Below, piece by piece: positions 8,816-24,404 of a stretch of DNA of 64,000 bases (positions within the stretch are counted from its first letter, which is position 1; each line of letters begins with the position of its first letter). The stretch comes from Acephala macrosclerotiorum (lineage: Eukaryota > Ascomycota > Leotiomycetes > Helotiales > Mollisiaceae). The DNA is taken from positions 62,001-126,000 of the forward strand of contig MU119337.1 of NCBI GenBank assembly GCA_014904845.1, read 5' to 3'. The notes beneath the pieces are model-generated. The model made no database searches. It saw only the letters and a program-made list of their open reading frames with translations, and was not told the DNA's origin. The translations under genes were made by a program, and so were the position numbers.

Positions 8816-11800
8816 CATATAATATTATATAGAATTTGAATACAATAATAAACCTAAAATCCTTCTATTCTATATACTAAAGACTAAAGAAATCTATGAT
8901 TTAAATCAAAAGAAAACCTAGAAACTACTTTTCTTCGATATAAAACAAATTCTTAGAATCTCTTTCCTATTTTAACCTAATTTCTTTCTCCTCTTCAAAC
9001 TCTTCCTCAGCAACTATACTCCAACTCTTTAAACAAAGAACTTGCTCTAGAGTATCTTTAGATACTCTATTACGATGCTTTATAACAAGTAAAGCTCCTT
9101 AAGAAAAAAAGCGTTCAAAAAATACTAAAATAACTAGAATTTAAAAATATCTCTTTACAACTTGAAATAAAATAGAAAAACGTGAAATGTTTTTTAACCA
9201 CTAAGTTAAAAGTCGAATCTACTTTATGTTAATTACTTTTCCATAAAAAAATATAAAGAAATATATTAATAATATACATAAATATTTTCAAGTGAAAAAA
9301 AAAGAATTTACATTTCTTATAATTCTTAAAGAATTCAAATAAGCATCCAATTCATTCTTTTTATCTATATCAATAGCAATAAAATAGATATCGTCATTAT
9401 CTTTTTTTATTATAGTAGTATCCTTTTAATTAAAAAGTAAAATTATTCGAGATTTTTTCTCAAAATTAAAATTTAAAATTAATTAAAATATTAATTTTAA
9501 AATAAAAAAAATAAATAAACTTACAAATTGAATTCTTTCTTTAAAAAAAGTAATAATATTACCTATTTATCCAAAATCTAAACTCAAAGTAATTAAACTA
9601 TCTCGCTTAATTCTAAGATCTAAAACTAAAATTATATATATAATTTTATTCGAATTGCTTATAATACTAGCCTTAAAATAATATTTCTTTAATTTGACTA
9701 TACTTTTATCAATTGCATAAATAATATTCGTATTCTAATTAAAAAAAAATTAATTATTTACTTTCTGAATATTAAATAAATAAATAAATATTATTTAATT
9801 TCAAAATTAAAAATTAAAAAAAAATTTATATTTATTTCTCTTTTAAATTTATCAAAATTTTTATAAACTTAAAAAACTTCAAACATAAAATAATATATCG
9901 TCGAATATTTCTCTACTTATATTTTCTTCGTAACTCGAGTAAATATTTCGAAAATTTATTTACAAATTTTCAAATATTTAATTTTTTTCTCGCTAATTAA
10001 AAACTTATTATCTTTAAAAGCTTTAAAAATTAATTAAAGAATCATAGTATTAATAGCTTTAATTACTATTAAAAAATAAATCAACATATAATCTATTAAA
10101 TACTATCGAGTTTTTTAATTTAAAAATATTAATATTTATATATTTTTAAAAAATTAAAATTAAATAAATTTATCAAATTAAAAAATTCGAGTTTTTTCTA
10201 TTTTCATAGTATTAATTTAATCTTTAAATATTCGTAAATTCTTAAAAGAATATCGAATATTAATAATAATCTTTCGAATTTTTTTCTAAATAAAAAAATT
10301 TAAATTAAAAAATTAATAATTAATAAAATATTTATATTTAAAAAATATTAATTTACTCGAAATATCTTTAAATAACTTTTTATTCTCTTTATTTTTTGTA
10401 TAAATAGTTCTATTATTAAAAAAAATATAATTTCTTTTAATAATATTTTTTAATATTTCTTAAATAATAATATTAAAAATATAAACAAAATAATAAATAT
10501 TCTTTCGAAAAATTTTAACTTTTATAGAATAATACTTTATAAAAGCTTTAATTAAAGTATTATTAAAAGAAACATTATTTCTTATAATAGTATTAATAAT
10601 TAATATTATAATTTTTTAAAAAAATAAATTAATTATTAATTTTATTTTATTATATTATTTTAAATTTCAAAATCTTTTAATATATCATATAATATTTAAT
10701 TTATATAAGTTTCAATATATCTTTTTATAAGGGTTTTTATTGCTAATAAATAAGATTTTATTTATAAAATAATTTTAAAAAAATAAATTTATATAATAAT
10801 TTTAAAATAAAAATTTTGATTAATAGTAGTCTAAGCATTTAAAATTAAAAAGAAATCTCTTTTTAAATTAATTTATTTTTATAATTCCAGTTTAATTTTA
10901 TTTAATTTATTAATAAATAAAAAGTTTAATTTTTTTTTGAGAATATTTTTATTAAAAAATTAATTAATATTAATATAAAAAAAAGTATATATTAGCGAAT
11001 TAAAATATTCGATTAATACTTTAAAAATTGTACTAAAAAGAGCTCGAAAAAAAATATTATTAAATATAAGAAAATTTAATAATAATTTTTAAAATAAATT
11101 TTTATCGAATTTTAATATTTTAAAGCGTTTTTTAGTTTTTATAGAAATTATAGTATTCGTAATATTTTGTTGAGAATTAAATGTATTAAAAAAATCGCTT
11201 AAAGAAAAATTAATAAATATTTTATAAATATTAAAAAAATATTATAATAAAAAAATATATTAATATTTTTAGAATTTATAAATTTAAAATAAAATATTTT
11301 ATAAGAGTATTTAAAATGTATTTTGTAGTTATTAATAAATTGATTAATAGTTTAATTTTTTTAATTTTTTTTATAAATATTATTAATTATTTTAAAATTA
11401 AAAATAAAAAAAATAATTAAAAAAAAGAAAACTTACGAGTAATTGAAACAAAATATAGTAATTGTACGTAGATTATTTGAGTTAAATTAAACTTTTTTAA
11501 ATTTCTTTTTAAAATAAAATTTCTTAAAAAGTGTATTTTAAAACTCGATAAATTCAAATTTAAATTCGATAGTATTTTGAAGTCGATTGATAGTATTATC
11601 GGTTTAATAAAATATTTTAAAATAAAATTAAATTTTTTGATAAAAAAATCTCGAAGAAATATTGTATAGTTGATTTATTATTAAATTGTTTGTATTGAAA
11701 ATAAAAATTATTTTCGAGAAAATCGTTAAATTATATAAATTATTTAATTAATCGAATAATATTTCGATTTTTAAATTTTTGGAATTTATTTTCGATATTC

Positions 11801-11939
11801 GAATAAATTTATATCTCGAAAAAAATAATTTTAAATAATTTATTCGATTTATTATTAAATAAATTTTTCGAGTTTTAATTCGAAGAATTATTAGTTTTCG
11901 ACGTTAACGAAATATTCGAAATTTAAATAAACGAATTAC

Positions 11940-12197
11940 TATAGAAAAACAATAAAATACAAAGTAAAAAAACCCAATCGTAGATCAGTTCGTTTTAATC
12001 AATAGATTAGATTTATTCGAAGTAATTCGTAATTCGTAAATCAATTAATCAATCAATTAAAGTAAAAATAGAAAAAATTATTAATTAATTTATAGTAAAC
12101 GAAAATTCTTTATATATTAAAAGACATATGATTAGTACTGTTCTCGAAATTAGTTATTTACAAGGATTTTGAAGAGAAAATATATAGTTTTATTATA
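11940..12197. repeat. left LTR (258 bp)
   Basis: Matches 23854-24111 along its full length, including AATCGTA(G/A)ATCA, TAGATTTATTCGAAGTAATTCG and ATTATTAATTA-TTTATAGTAA. Differences between the copies are nearly all transitions. The region just after it (AACGAGCTCG) is where a primer binding site should be, but none is clear. Confidence 0.75.
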
Positions 12198-15100
12198 ATC
12201 GTTTTTTATATAACGAGCTCGTTTCGAGTTTCGAAAAAAAAAACTAAAAAAAGAAAAAAAATTCGTTTTAAACAAAGAATTCAAAGTTCGAAATTTTTTA
12301 AATTATTATCGTTTTTTTCTAAGAATTTAATAGTTTTTTCAATATTTTTATTAACGTTAAATTTTTTTACAATTTATTTTCTTTTTTTTTAAAATTTAAT
12401 AAAAAGAAAAAAAGTAAACGAATCTCAAATTTAAATTTATTATCAAAAATAATTAAATACTTTTGATCATTTTCTATAAATATTATTAATCTCTCAATTT
12501 CGCATTTAAAAAAAGATTTATTATTAAAAAATATTTCTATTTTTTTTATTTTAAAATATTAAAAAACTAATTTGATTTGAGTTATAATTTGTTTTTATTA
12601 ATAAGTATACAAATATTTATTATTAAACGAGTTCTAATAATTTAATTATTGAAAAATTTTATATTAAACGATAAAATAATTTAAAAATTTCGCGTAATAA
12701 ATTATATTGAAAATTGTATCGATTTTTTTAAATTAAATATTATTGAGAAAAAATTCGTCGTTAAAAAATTCTTAAAATCGATTCTCGAAAAAAACTCGAA
12801 ATTTATTATAAACTTTTTTGAGTTCTTTGTAAATAATATCACTAATAATTCTTTTACTAATATCAACAAATATTAAATTCACGAAAAGTAAAATGAGAAA
12901 ATTAGAATTTTTAAAATTTTCGACGTATTTTCGATCGATAAAAATTTTTATTTTATAGACGTACAATTTCAATTTCTGAGATTTTTTTTTTATAATATTT
13001 GATTGAATTTACTTTAAAAAATTTTCAATTAAAATTCGATTTTCAATATTAGAAAAAAGATTTATTTAAATAGTTTTTTTAAAGAATTGAAATAATCAAT
13101 TTATCGTTTTTTTATAATCGTTAAATTGCGAATAAATTATTTAAAATTTACTAAAAAAAAAAAACTCAACGTATAATAAATTTGAATTTTAAAATATATT
13201 TACTTTTTTTTTATAAAAAAATTAATTAATTTTATTGTTTTAATAAAGTCTAATAAACTAAAAAAAAGCAATAAAATAAAGAAAATAATTTTTAGAAAAT
13301 CAATAAAACAATAATTACAATTTAAAATTCGTTTATAAAAATTGAATAATAAAAAAAAAATACGTATTATATAAAAAAAAAAATTCGTTAAAAAAAGTTT
13401 ATCGATAATAAAATTTCAATATATTAATTTCTTTGAAAAAAAATAATAAAATATTCTTTTTTTTCGTTTATTTAAAAAAATTTTATAAAGTAAAAACTAT
13501 TGCAATTTTCAAACTAATAAATAATTTAATCGAAAAAATAAATGTAAAAACGATAAAAATTTACGAAAATTAAAATTGATTTTTTGTTAATATTTTTTAT
13601 TTATATTAAAAAATAGTAAAAATATCTATAAACTAAAAACGAATATTAAAGTAAATTCAAATAAATCAAAAACTTTTTTTTTTAGTATACAATTTATAAA
13701 TTTTAAATAATCGTATTTTTATAATTTTAATTTGTTTTTTATCGTTTTTAAAATATAAATCGAGATTTTTATAGAGTATTATATAATAAATTCGATAAAA
13801 TTATTTAATAAACGAGTATTTGTAAATATTATAAACGGTATTTAAAATTTCAATGCGATTAACGAAATTCAAAGTATTAAAAAAAGTAACGTTTGATTTC
13901 TAAGTATCGTTTATATTGTACGCGTAATCAATTATTAAATGTATATTATTTGATTAAAATTCGTGAGTTGATCGAAATAAAATAATATTAAATTGTAATA
14001 AAATAATAATAATTTTGTGTTTTTTTAATATAAATATAAATATATTGTAGTATTTTTTATTATTAGTAATAGATTTTTTGAGTTTGATTGATATAGAAAT
14101 TGAAACGGAAAAAAGAATAAATTGAAAAATTCGAGAAATTTGAGAGATTTAAAAAAATAAAGAGTTTTGTACGAAAAAATCAATAATAATAATATTGTTA
14201 TTATCGTTATCGTTGTTGTCGTCGTTATTACTAATTAATAGAATTGTTTAAAGAAGTAAAATATTAGTATTAGTAGTTTTTTGAGATTTGACGCTTTGAA
14301 TACTTATATTATTAATAGCGACGATCGATTATTTTTTAAACTTATTCGTAAAAATTGAAAAAAGTTTTTTAGTATATTTTTTAATTATTAAAAGTTCATA
14401 AAAATAGAAAATAAAATATAATTTTTTTAAATTTATTTTATTTAAATTTGTAATTATTAAATCGTTACTCGCATTTTTTAAGTATATTAATACTTTTTTG
14501 TAATCAATAGATCGAAAAAATGTTCTTATAAATAATATATTATAGATTTTGTTTTTTTCGATAATAATTATATTAATAATTTTAATAATTTCGCGAAACG
14601 CAAAACGTTTTATACGAAATATTTGTTCGAGTTTTTAATATATATATTTATTGTAAAATTTATCAATAGAATTTTCAATAAATTATCGAAATATTTAAAT
14701 TCGAAAAAAAGTTTTTTAATTGTAATATTTAAATATATTATTAAAAATTTTAATTAAACTAGATCGAGTTTATTGAAATATAATACGCGATTTTTCAATT
14801 TTACTTATTTTAAAGAAAAAAATTTTATTTAAAACTATATATTGTTTTAAGATTTTTTTAAAAAATTTTAAAATAATACTATTTTCAATTTTTTTTTTTT
14901 ATTTAATTAAAATTTTTTTTATTACGTTTTTAGTTTTTATGAATTTATTATTAATATTATTAATTGCAATTGTTTTTTTTTCAAGTAATAATTTATTAAT
15001 AATTTTTTATAAATTATTAAAATCGCATTATACGATTTATATAAACGTATTATAATTATTTTCGTTTCGTTTTTTATACGCGAAATTCGTATTTTCGAAG

Positions 15101-18100
15101 TTTAATAAAATATTTCTTTGAGATATAATAGTAATATTACAAGAATTTTAAAAATAAGAATTGAAATTGTAAAATTTGTACGTAGAAAAATAATGTAATA
15201 AATTGATCGAATTTTGAAAATAAAAAACGTATAAATTTGAAAAAAAAAAATTTATTAGTAAAATCGAAAAAAATTATAAGTTTTTATACTTGTAAAAAAA
15301 TTATATAAGAAAAGCAAATAAATATTTTTGCGTTTTAAATAATTGAAAATTGCGAAATTTATTTGTTTTTACGAGGAAAATTTTTTAGAATGTATCGATA
15401 TATGTAATTAAAATATTGTAATACTAATCTCGAATAAAAAATTTTAAAAGTTTTAAATAAATAGTTTTATATTGATTTCTTATAAAGTATATTAAATAAA
15501 TTTTAAAAAGAAAAAAATAGAAAAAAACAAATGTCTATAAATCGTTTTTATAAAAAAAGTATATATAAATTTTTGAAAAAAATCGTTATAAAATACTCAA
15601 ATAAATAAAGTATATTCAATTGATAAAATTGTTTGTATATAAAGTAATATAAATTAAAACTTTAAAAAAATAAAAAAAAAAATAAATAATATTGAAAAAA
15701 AATTATAATTTTTAAATTGGCGTGAAATTGAAAAATTATAATTAAAAAGTTTTAAGAAAAAAAAAAAAAAAAATTGAAAATTTTTTTTTTATAAATTATA
15801 GTAAATATTATATTAACAAACGTTTATATAATTTAAATGCAATTAAATATAATTGAAATATATTCAAATGTATCGAAATATATTTGAAAATATTTGAATA
15901 TATTAAAAAATGTTTTTTATAAATTTTAAAAACTAAAATTTTTTAAAATTTTCTAAAGAAAAAAAAAATAATACAATCTCGTTTTTTTATATAATAAAAT
16001 CGTTTTAATTACAATAAAAAAAAAGTAAAACTTTCAAAGCGTAAATAAAATTTATTAAAATAAATAGAAATATTCTAAAAAAGATCGACAAAAAAATAAA
16101 ACTACTATAAATAGAAAAAAAAAAAGTAATTTTTTTTCAATTAAAAAATCGCTATTATTTCGAAGTTTAACAAGTTTTTTCATTTATTTAATTTTCAGAA
16201 AATCGTATATATTTGTTTTTCTCGATCTCGTTAAATTCAAAAATATAAATTACAATTTCAATTCTTTTTTCAATTTCTTAAATACTCTATTTATCACGAA
16301 ATTCTTTAATCGCTTTTTTTTCTACATCTATATTTTTATTATTATTGAAATCAACGAATTCAATAGTATTCTCGTTTTTACTATTATTTAAAAAATTTTA
16401 ATATTTATTTCTTTTAATGAACTTCTTTAAACGATTTTCAATATATAACTTTCGAATTACTATTCCGTTTACTTTTTCAAATAAATAATTTTTTTTCAAT
16501 TAATTTATTTAATAAACTCAATATAAACTTAATTATTTATACAACAATTTAATATTTTTAAACATATTCTAATCAATGAATTTAATATTATATATTAATA
16601 CGAAATTTTTTTCTCGAATTGATTTTTTTTATATTTAATAATAAACGTCAAAATATATTTAGTTTTATTTACAATTGTATTCTTTTTTCAATCTCGATTT
16701 TTTCATATTTTCATTTTACATTTTAATCTATTTAATTCTCAATTCAAAAAACTTCACTCAATTATATATTTCGTTTTAATCGAAAATTTTTCAAATAAAA
16801 AATCGAATTTTAACAAATAAAACAACTTCTCTACTATAAACTATATAAAATGATATACATTTAATTGGTCTATAAATAATCGTTCGATTCGCAAAAAAAA
16901 CAATTAATAAATATTTTAATCAATTTTTTTTGCCTTTTTTCGTCAAAATAATCAATACAATAATAATAAACTCATATTTTCATTTAATTATTTTATTTGC
17001 TTTCAAATTGTATATGAAAATAATAATTCGTTTAATTTCGAGTTTATTCAATTCTTTAATAACAATTCTTTTAAATTCGAGTTTTTCGTTCAATTTTATA
17101 TAATCGAAAACATTATACTTACAAATAATATTATTATAAATAAATTTAATAATCTTTTTAAAAATTGAATTTTTTATTAATTTAATTTCAATTCAATCGA
17201 AAAAATTATTTCGTATTACAATTAAACTATCGAACATTTCATATTACAAAAATTTAATTACATTTATTCCAATGTAATAAAATAACAAAACTATTCTTTA
17301 AAAATACAAAATTTCTTTGTATCTCTTTTTATTTTTGTATTGATAATCGCTACAATTTATTACAAAATCTCAAACGTTTTTATAATACTTTTTTTAATAA
17401 TATCGATTAATTATTTGATAATAAATATTTTTCTTTTTAATATATTCGAACTTATTATATAATTTAATTATAATTATTATACGTTGTTTTAAATCGTTTA
17501 AAATAAATCGAAATAAATAAAATTTAATAATATTTTTTTATAGTATTTTATTTCGAACGTTGTAATCAATGAATTTTTAAATTAATTTGTAGAATTTTAT
17601 TTTTAAAAGTTATTTTAATCGTTTTAAAGTTGTTAAATATTAAATAATATTTTGAGAATAGTTCGAATAATTGTTATCAAAAGAAAAAATTGTATTATTA
17701 TCGTTATTATTATTTAGTAGTTTATTGATTTTAAAGAAAGCGATTAATACGACGCATGTAAAAAATGCGATTGATATCGAAAGTTGAAAATTAGAAATAT
17801 TGGATTTGAAAGAATTTTTTTAAATTTGATCTAATAATTCAAGTAAATATTTTCGTTTTACGTGTTTATTTTTAATTACAAACGGTTTATTTTTAATTTT
17901 TCGATTAATTTTGCGTTTTTTGATCGAGATTAAAATTATTTTAATGCAATTAAACTCGATTATAATAAATTTATTAATATTTTTTTTTTTTTTGAATTAT
18001 TGTTTTTTATTCGTAGTTTTTTAAATAATTCGTTTATAGTAATATAAATACTTTTTTTAATATATTTAATTTCGAAATCGAACAATTATATTCAAATGAA

Positions 18101-21100
18101 TCAACGAATAATCAAAGTACTAAAAAAATCTATTATTACTCGATTCAATTGAACGATAAACGTATTAATATTCGTCTCAAAAATGAAATAAATACCATAT
18201 AATCAAAATCGTAACTTACGAAAATACTTCAAAACTTTTTAATATTTTCTCTTTGTCGTATTATAATTTCGTTTAATAATATTTCAAAATTTTAACTCGT
18301 ATTGAATTATTCGTTTTCGTTTTTTGTTATTATATTAATCGAATATTTTTCTATACTTTTACTAATTAATATCGATACTTAGAATAATTATTTTTTATTT
18401 ATCTATAAAATCGTAATAAATTTTACAAAATATTAAAATCGTCGTAAATTTGTTTTATAAAAATACTATAACGATTTTCTACTTTTTTTTTTATTCGAAA
18501 AATTCGTTCTTTTTAATTAATTAATATAACGATTCAATAATAATATTAAAATATTAAATTTATATTTTGTAATAAATACAAATTTTAATAAAAATTTTAA
18601 TTTTAAAAATATTATTATATTTAGTTTATTTTAAAATTTTAATAATTTTTATATTTTCAAAAAAACGTTTTTTAGAATTGTAAATGAAATTAATAATAAT
18701 TATTTCGTTCTAATAAAATTGTAATTTGAGTTCTATATAAATTTGAATTTTTTTGATTCGATTTAACGTTTTATTCAAATTTTAAATATATTCAAAGACG
18801 AATTGATAAATTTCTAAAAATATTAATTCGTTATTATAATTCGTATAAAATTCTTTGATTTTTACGTTATTTAAAAATAGTATTACGATTTTAGAAAATA
18901 CGTTTTTTAAAATTATTATAATAATTCGAACGAATTGAATTACAAAATTAATTGTTTTTTGAGATAATATTATTATTTGTAAAAGTTTTAATAGAATTAT
19001 AAAAGTAATTATATTTTTATTTCGAACGTTTAATATAAATTGATTGTATTTAAAAAAGAAATTTATTAAAAAAACGTAAAAATATTCAATAAATTCTTTA
19101 AAAAATTTATTTACGGAAAAAAATATATTAACGTTTTTTAAAGTAATTGAATTCATTTTTATAATCGCGTTAATCAATCGATAAATTTTAGCGATTTTTT
19201 TCGCGATTAAAAATTATAAATTTCGATAAAAATTATCGCTTTTTTCGAGTATTTTACGATCGAATCGTTTTTAAAACATTTTTATTACAATTGAAAACAA
19301 AGTTTTAAAACAATAAAAACTCTTTTTTTATTACGTTATATATTGAATTGTTTTAATACAAACAAATAAATTAATATTTTCATAGATTTTGAAAAAAAAA
19401 TTTTAATTAAATATTATTATTTTCTCACGATTAAATATTATTTCATCGAATATTTCTTTTTCAAATTTTTATAATCAATTTTCGATAAGTAGAAATATTA
19501 ATTATTTAAAAATAAATCGTGATTTTTTTAATATTGAGACAATTTACGACAATAAATATTTTATATACTTTCTAATATATTTTTAAAATATTTTTCGCAC
19601 TTTAAATTATTCGAATCAATTTTTTCGTTCTTTAAAAACTTTTTTAATTTCGTCGATTAAATCGATAAATCGTACTTTTTTAAACTTGAATTTATATATC
19701 GTATTAACGTTTATATTAAATAATTTCAAATTAAAATTATTTAACGATAAAATTATTTTTTTTATTCGAGTTTTTTTTTCGTTTTTATACTCGAAAATTC
19801 TTTGATTTTATTCTTTTTCAATAAAATAAAATAATTAGTATTTTGTACTATTCTCTAAATATTCTCTTTTAATATTCACATTTGAAAATAGTAATATTAT
19901 TACAAAAAAATATTTTTTCATTTTTTTATCGAAAACTTTTTCATTCAAAATCTCATTTACTTTCTTTTTATCAAAAAAAAAAAACATTTCATAGAAAATC
20001 GAAAAAAATAATCTCGTTTTTTATATTGTTTTATTTGTATTTCTTTTTGAATTAATAACGTTTATTTCAATCGTATTTATTTTACATAAAATAATATTAA
20101 AAATATTTAATAAAAAATTAAAAATAAAAATAAATTTATTAAAATATAAAAACTATTTACGAATTTTAATATTATATTATTTTTTAATAATATTAATATT
20201 TAATTTCTCGCGTTATATTCTTCTTTCGATATTTTTTCGACTTGAGAATACATATAAATATAGCGATTTCTAGTAACTTAATACAAATAAATTTTCAAAA
20301 GAAAAACAATTATAATTGTACAAATAAAATTAAAATCTTTAAAATCTCAAAATATATTATTTTACGAATTATTATCTTTATATTCAATTTACATTTTTAT
20401 TATAACAATGAATAATTATTTTAAAAAGATCTTTTTTATACTATTTACAAAAAAAAAAAAAAATTTTATATTCGATTTTGTATTTAATCTCTATTTTTAT
20501 AATTACTATTTCAACGAATTCGAAATTTTGTCCAATAATAATAAACAATTGAAAGTTTTCAACGTTTATAATAATATTATCGAAATTTCGAATTATATAC
20601 GTAAAAGTAATACAATATTTCGTTTTAATATTTAGTATTTCGTATTTTTCACTCGAATCAATTAATTTAAACAAATTGAAATATAATTTAAAAACAACAA
20701 TAATATACTTTTTTTTAATCAATAACGAGAAATCGATTTCTACGAAATTAATTTCAAGTATTACAAAGTTTTTAATAATAAAAATAAATTAATTCGTTTT
20801 TTCAAATATTTTATAGAAATTCTAAAAAAATTATTTTATAAAATCAATAGTTTTTAACATTTTTTTTATTATAACGATTTTAGTATTCATTAAAATCAAA
20901 TAATAAACATTGTTTTTTTATTATTAATTAATAATTACTATAATAAAATTCGATGTTTTTAAAGTATTAATAATTATTTTTATTCTTTTTTAAATTCTTG
21001 AAAGCGATACTATATTTTTAAAAAGTTTTTACAATAAAATTTCATCAATAGAATTATTATTTTTAATATTGAATTATTGTTTTAAAATCTCATTTTTCGA

Positions 21101-21188
21101 TTAATTTACGTTTATTTTTTCTCGTTTTTCGTTTTAAGCGTTTTATGAAATTTATTATTGTAATTCGATTTTTAAATACTTTTTTTTT

Positions 21189-21272
21189 ATTGAAAATTTT
21201 TTATTGAAAATTTTTTATTGAAAATTTTTTATTGAAAATTTTTTATTGAAAATTTTTTATTGAAAATTTTTT
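21189..21272. repeat. 14-bp tandem repeat, six copies
   Basis: ATTGAAAATTTTTT is repeated six times without a mismatch inside the decayed LTR element. Perfect copies inside RIP-mutated DNA suggest that the array formed or expanded after the mutations. Confidence 0.9.
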
Positions 21273-23853
21273 CGTATACTTTGAATTTTGTTTTTCGATT
21301 TGTTTATTGTTATTGTATTTATTATTATTATATTTATCGAGAATTTTTCGTAGAATTTATTAATAATCGTTTTATTAAAACTTTAAACGTTAATATTATT
21401 ATTATTGAAAATAAGCGATAATAAATTTAATTTTTTTAAAATTTTTTTATTAATACTAGTTTTATTTTTTTTTTGAGTAATAAATTAAACAAATTTTTAA
21501 ATTCTTTGTATATTTTTAAAACGTTTATCGAAATCGTAATCAAAAAATTTTTTAATTATTTATTTTATAATCTAATTATATTAATATCGATTGTTTTTAA
21601 ATATAAATAATCGCGAAAATCGATTATAATTCTAAGAATTATAATACTATTAATCGTTTTTTCGATAATAATACTTACGATTAATTAATTTATTTATAAA
21701 TAAATAACGATTCACGAAAAAATAATCAATAAAAAAATCGATTTCTTCGTTTTTTATTCGTTTGAAATACTCGAAGTAATATTGTTTACTTTATTAATCG
21801 TTATATATAATATTAACCTTTACTACATTTCTTTGAACGATTAATAGTATATTTTGTGAAAATTCAATCGACGTTAAATTATATAAAATTTTATATTCGT
21901 TTTTTCTTATATTATTATATTTTTTTTATTCTCGATTAAAACTTTTTTTTCGTTTATATTCTCGTAAAAAAATAAACTAATTCTAATTTTAATTTATAGA
22001 AATTATAATACTATTCAACTTTTGAGATATTTTTATAATATTAACGTTTAAAGCGATTTTTAAATCGTTGAATAATACGAAAAAAAAAGAAAATTTTTTT
22101 AATTTTTTAATAAAATCGTTTATTTAAATTAAAAATTTTAATACGAATATTTGTCGAATTTTTTAAATTTAAATAATATATAAAATTGAAAATTAAAATT
22201 CGATATAAATTTTCTTAGTAATTGTATACATTTTTCATTGAATTTTTTCTATAAATAATTCGAATAAAACAAAAAATAGTAAATTATTAATTGTATTTAA
22301 AATCATTTTTTATATTACAATATTTAAATATTTTTATCGAACTTTCGAATATTTTAAATTGTTAATTTCATTGTATTATTGCTTTTTTTTCTTATATTTA
22401 TATATAATAATTATTTTTTCGTACATTTTATTATAATTGTAAATAGATATTTCTATCGATTTGTAATCGGTTTCTTTGAAAATTCGTTTTTTAATATATA
22501 TTAAAAATTTTTTTATAAATTCGTATTTTTAATATTATTTGTTTAATTTGTTTCGTTTAATTAATTTTTTAAATATTCGATCAAATAAATCTACGTATAT
22601 TTTTATCGTCAAAAGATTTTTTATAGATTGATCAATGATTTTATATAAAAACTTTATATTTACTCGATAATATTTTTAATTGTATTCACGAAATTCTTTT
22701 TTTAAAACGTCGTAAAACTTTTTTTTTAAATAGTTTTCGATACTATACTTTAATATAAATTGAATTTGCTTTTTGTAAATCGGATTAATATATTGTAAAA
22801 GTTGTATTTTTTTAGTTTTTAAAATAATTTTATAATCTTTATATATATTATTATATTATTCCAAAAAAATCGTAATATTATTTTTTTTAAATCAAAGTAC
22901 TCTAAGAACTTTAAAGAGAAATATTTGTAGTTTTAATACGAGTACGTATTTCTCGAAATTTTGTATTTTTAAAAAATTGTTTTTATTGTTCATAGAAAAT
23001 TTCTTAGAAAAAATCGATAACGTAATTAAAATAAAAATATTTTTTATTGAAAAAAGTAAATTTTAACGCGAATAATTTGTTGATTTTAATTTTTGAATTG
23101 AGAATTGATTTAATAATTCAAAAGTACGAATTTTCGAATTATTATCTTTAAATAAAATTTGTTTTAAAAATTAATTTCTATTTATATCGTTTTCTCGTGA
23201 AATTTTTTTTATTTCAATTTTTATTCGAAATTTCGTTCGTTTATTCATTCTAATAAAATGTATTCTTTAAATAAATATTTTTTTAATTAGTTTTTCTCGA
23301 TTGAAATTTCTTATTTCAATTTTTTTCGTATTATTTTTTGAAATTCGAGATTTATTTTAATTCTATTATTTCAACTTAAAAACGATTACAAACAATTCGC
23401 GAATTACGACTTTTAAAAAAATTAAAATTAAAATATAAAACAATAAAACAATTTCACTTTTCAATATTACAATTTTTTTTTTCTTTCGCATTAAAACTTT
23501 CTTTTTTATATTCCAATTTCCGTTAAAAATAAAATCAATTACTATAAATAATTGTCGCGAATTTCTTTTTTTCTTTTTTATATTCGTTTTAATATTAATT
23601 ATCTCGAGTAATTTAATATATAATCTTTATAAATTAATACTTTTCTACAATTTCGTAATCTTATAATCAAATTATTTAATTTCGAATAATATAATCAAAA
23701 TAAAAAGTTTTTATTAATTGATTTTCAATTTTCGATTTCTAGTAATTTAAATTTCTTTTTAATAGTAATAAAAAACAAAATATACAAATCGCATATAAAT
23801 AGTTCTCAACGAAATTCATTAAAACAACTCATTTCCCGACGTTATTTTACCAA

Positions 23854-24111
23854 TATAAAAAAACAATAAAATACAAAACAAAAAAATCCAATCGTAAATC
23901 AATTTATTTTAATCAATAAACTAGATTTATTCGAAGTAATTCGTAATCCGTAAATCAATCAATTAATCAATTAAAATAAAAATAGAAAAAATTATTAATT
24001 AGTTTATAGTAAGCGAAAACTCCTTATATACTAGAAGACACGTGACCAGTACTACTCTCGAAACTAGCTATTTACAAAAATTTTAAAAAGAAAATATATA
24101 ATCTCATTATA
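23854..24111. repeat. right LTR (258 bp)
   Basis: Same length and order of blocks as the left LTR at 11940-12197. It keeps some C/G that the left copy lost (for example ACACGTGACCAGTAC against ACATATGATTAGTAC), so the two copies were mutated unequally. Confidence 0.75.
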
Positions 24112-24404
24112 TTACTTTATTTAATTAAATTTACTTTTTAAACTATTTCACGTATTTAATCAATTAAATAAAATTACTCTTTCGCACGTGATTTTATTCA
24201 ATAATTTATTGAATAATAATAATTATTATTAAATAAAATAAAAATAATTTACATATTACTTATAAATAAAATAATTTAACTCATTTTCGTTATTAAATAT
24301 TATTGAATTTCTTATATTAGTTTGAGTAAAATTTTTCTTAAAAGTCTTTTACGAGTAAAATTCTATTTTTAGTTCTTTATTTATAGAACTCTATAGAACT
24401 TTAT

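Larger units (their letters stand above)
11940..24111. mobile_element. 12.2-kb RIP-degraded LTR retrotransposon
   Basis: Two direct repeats of exactly 258 bp bound this element. Both start TATA(G/A)AAAAACAATAAAA and end ATTATA. The TG...CA ends expected of LTRs read TA...TA, which fits C-to-T/G-to-A change. TTAC flanks the element on both sides (11936-11939, 24112-24115), a 4-bp target duplication. The interior is AT-rich throughout, with stop codons in all frames, and no gag or pol motif can be read, so I cannot assign Ty3/gypsy or Ty1/copia. It lies inside the larger hAT-like insert. Confidence 0.75.

Noticed and set aside
12772..12972. Open frames of 60-130 codons inside the AT-rich island (also 18782-19177, 20408-20722)
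   Set aside because: They encode almost only N, K, I, F, L and Y, as any A/T-saturated DNA does; no motif, and they lie within decayed transposons.
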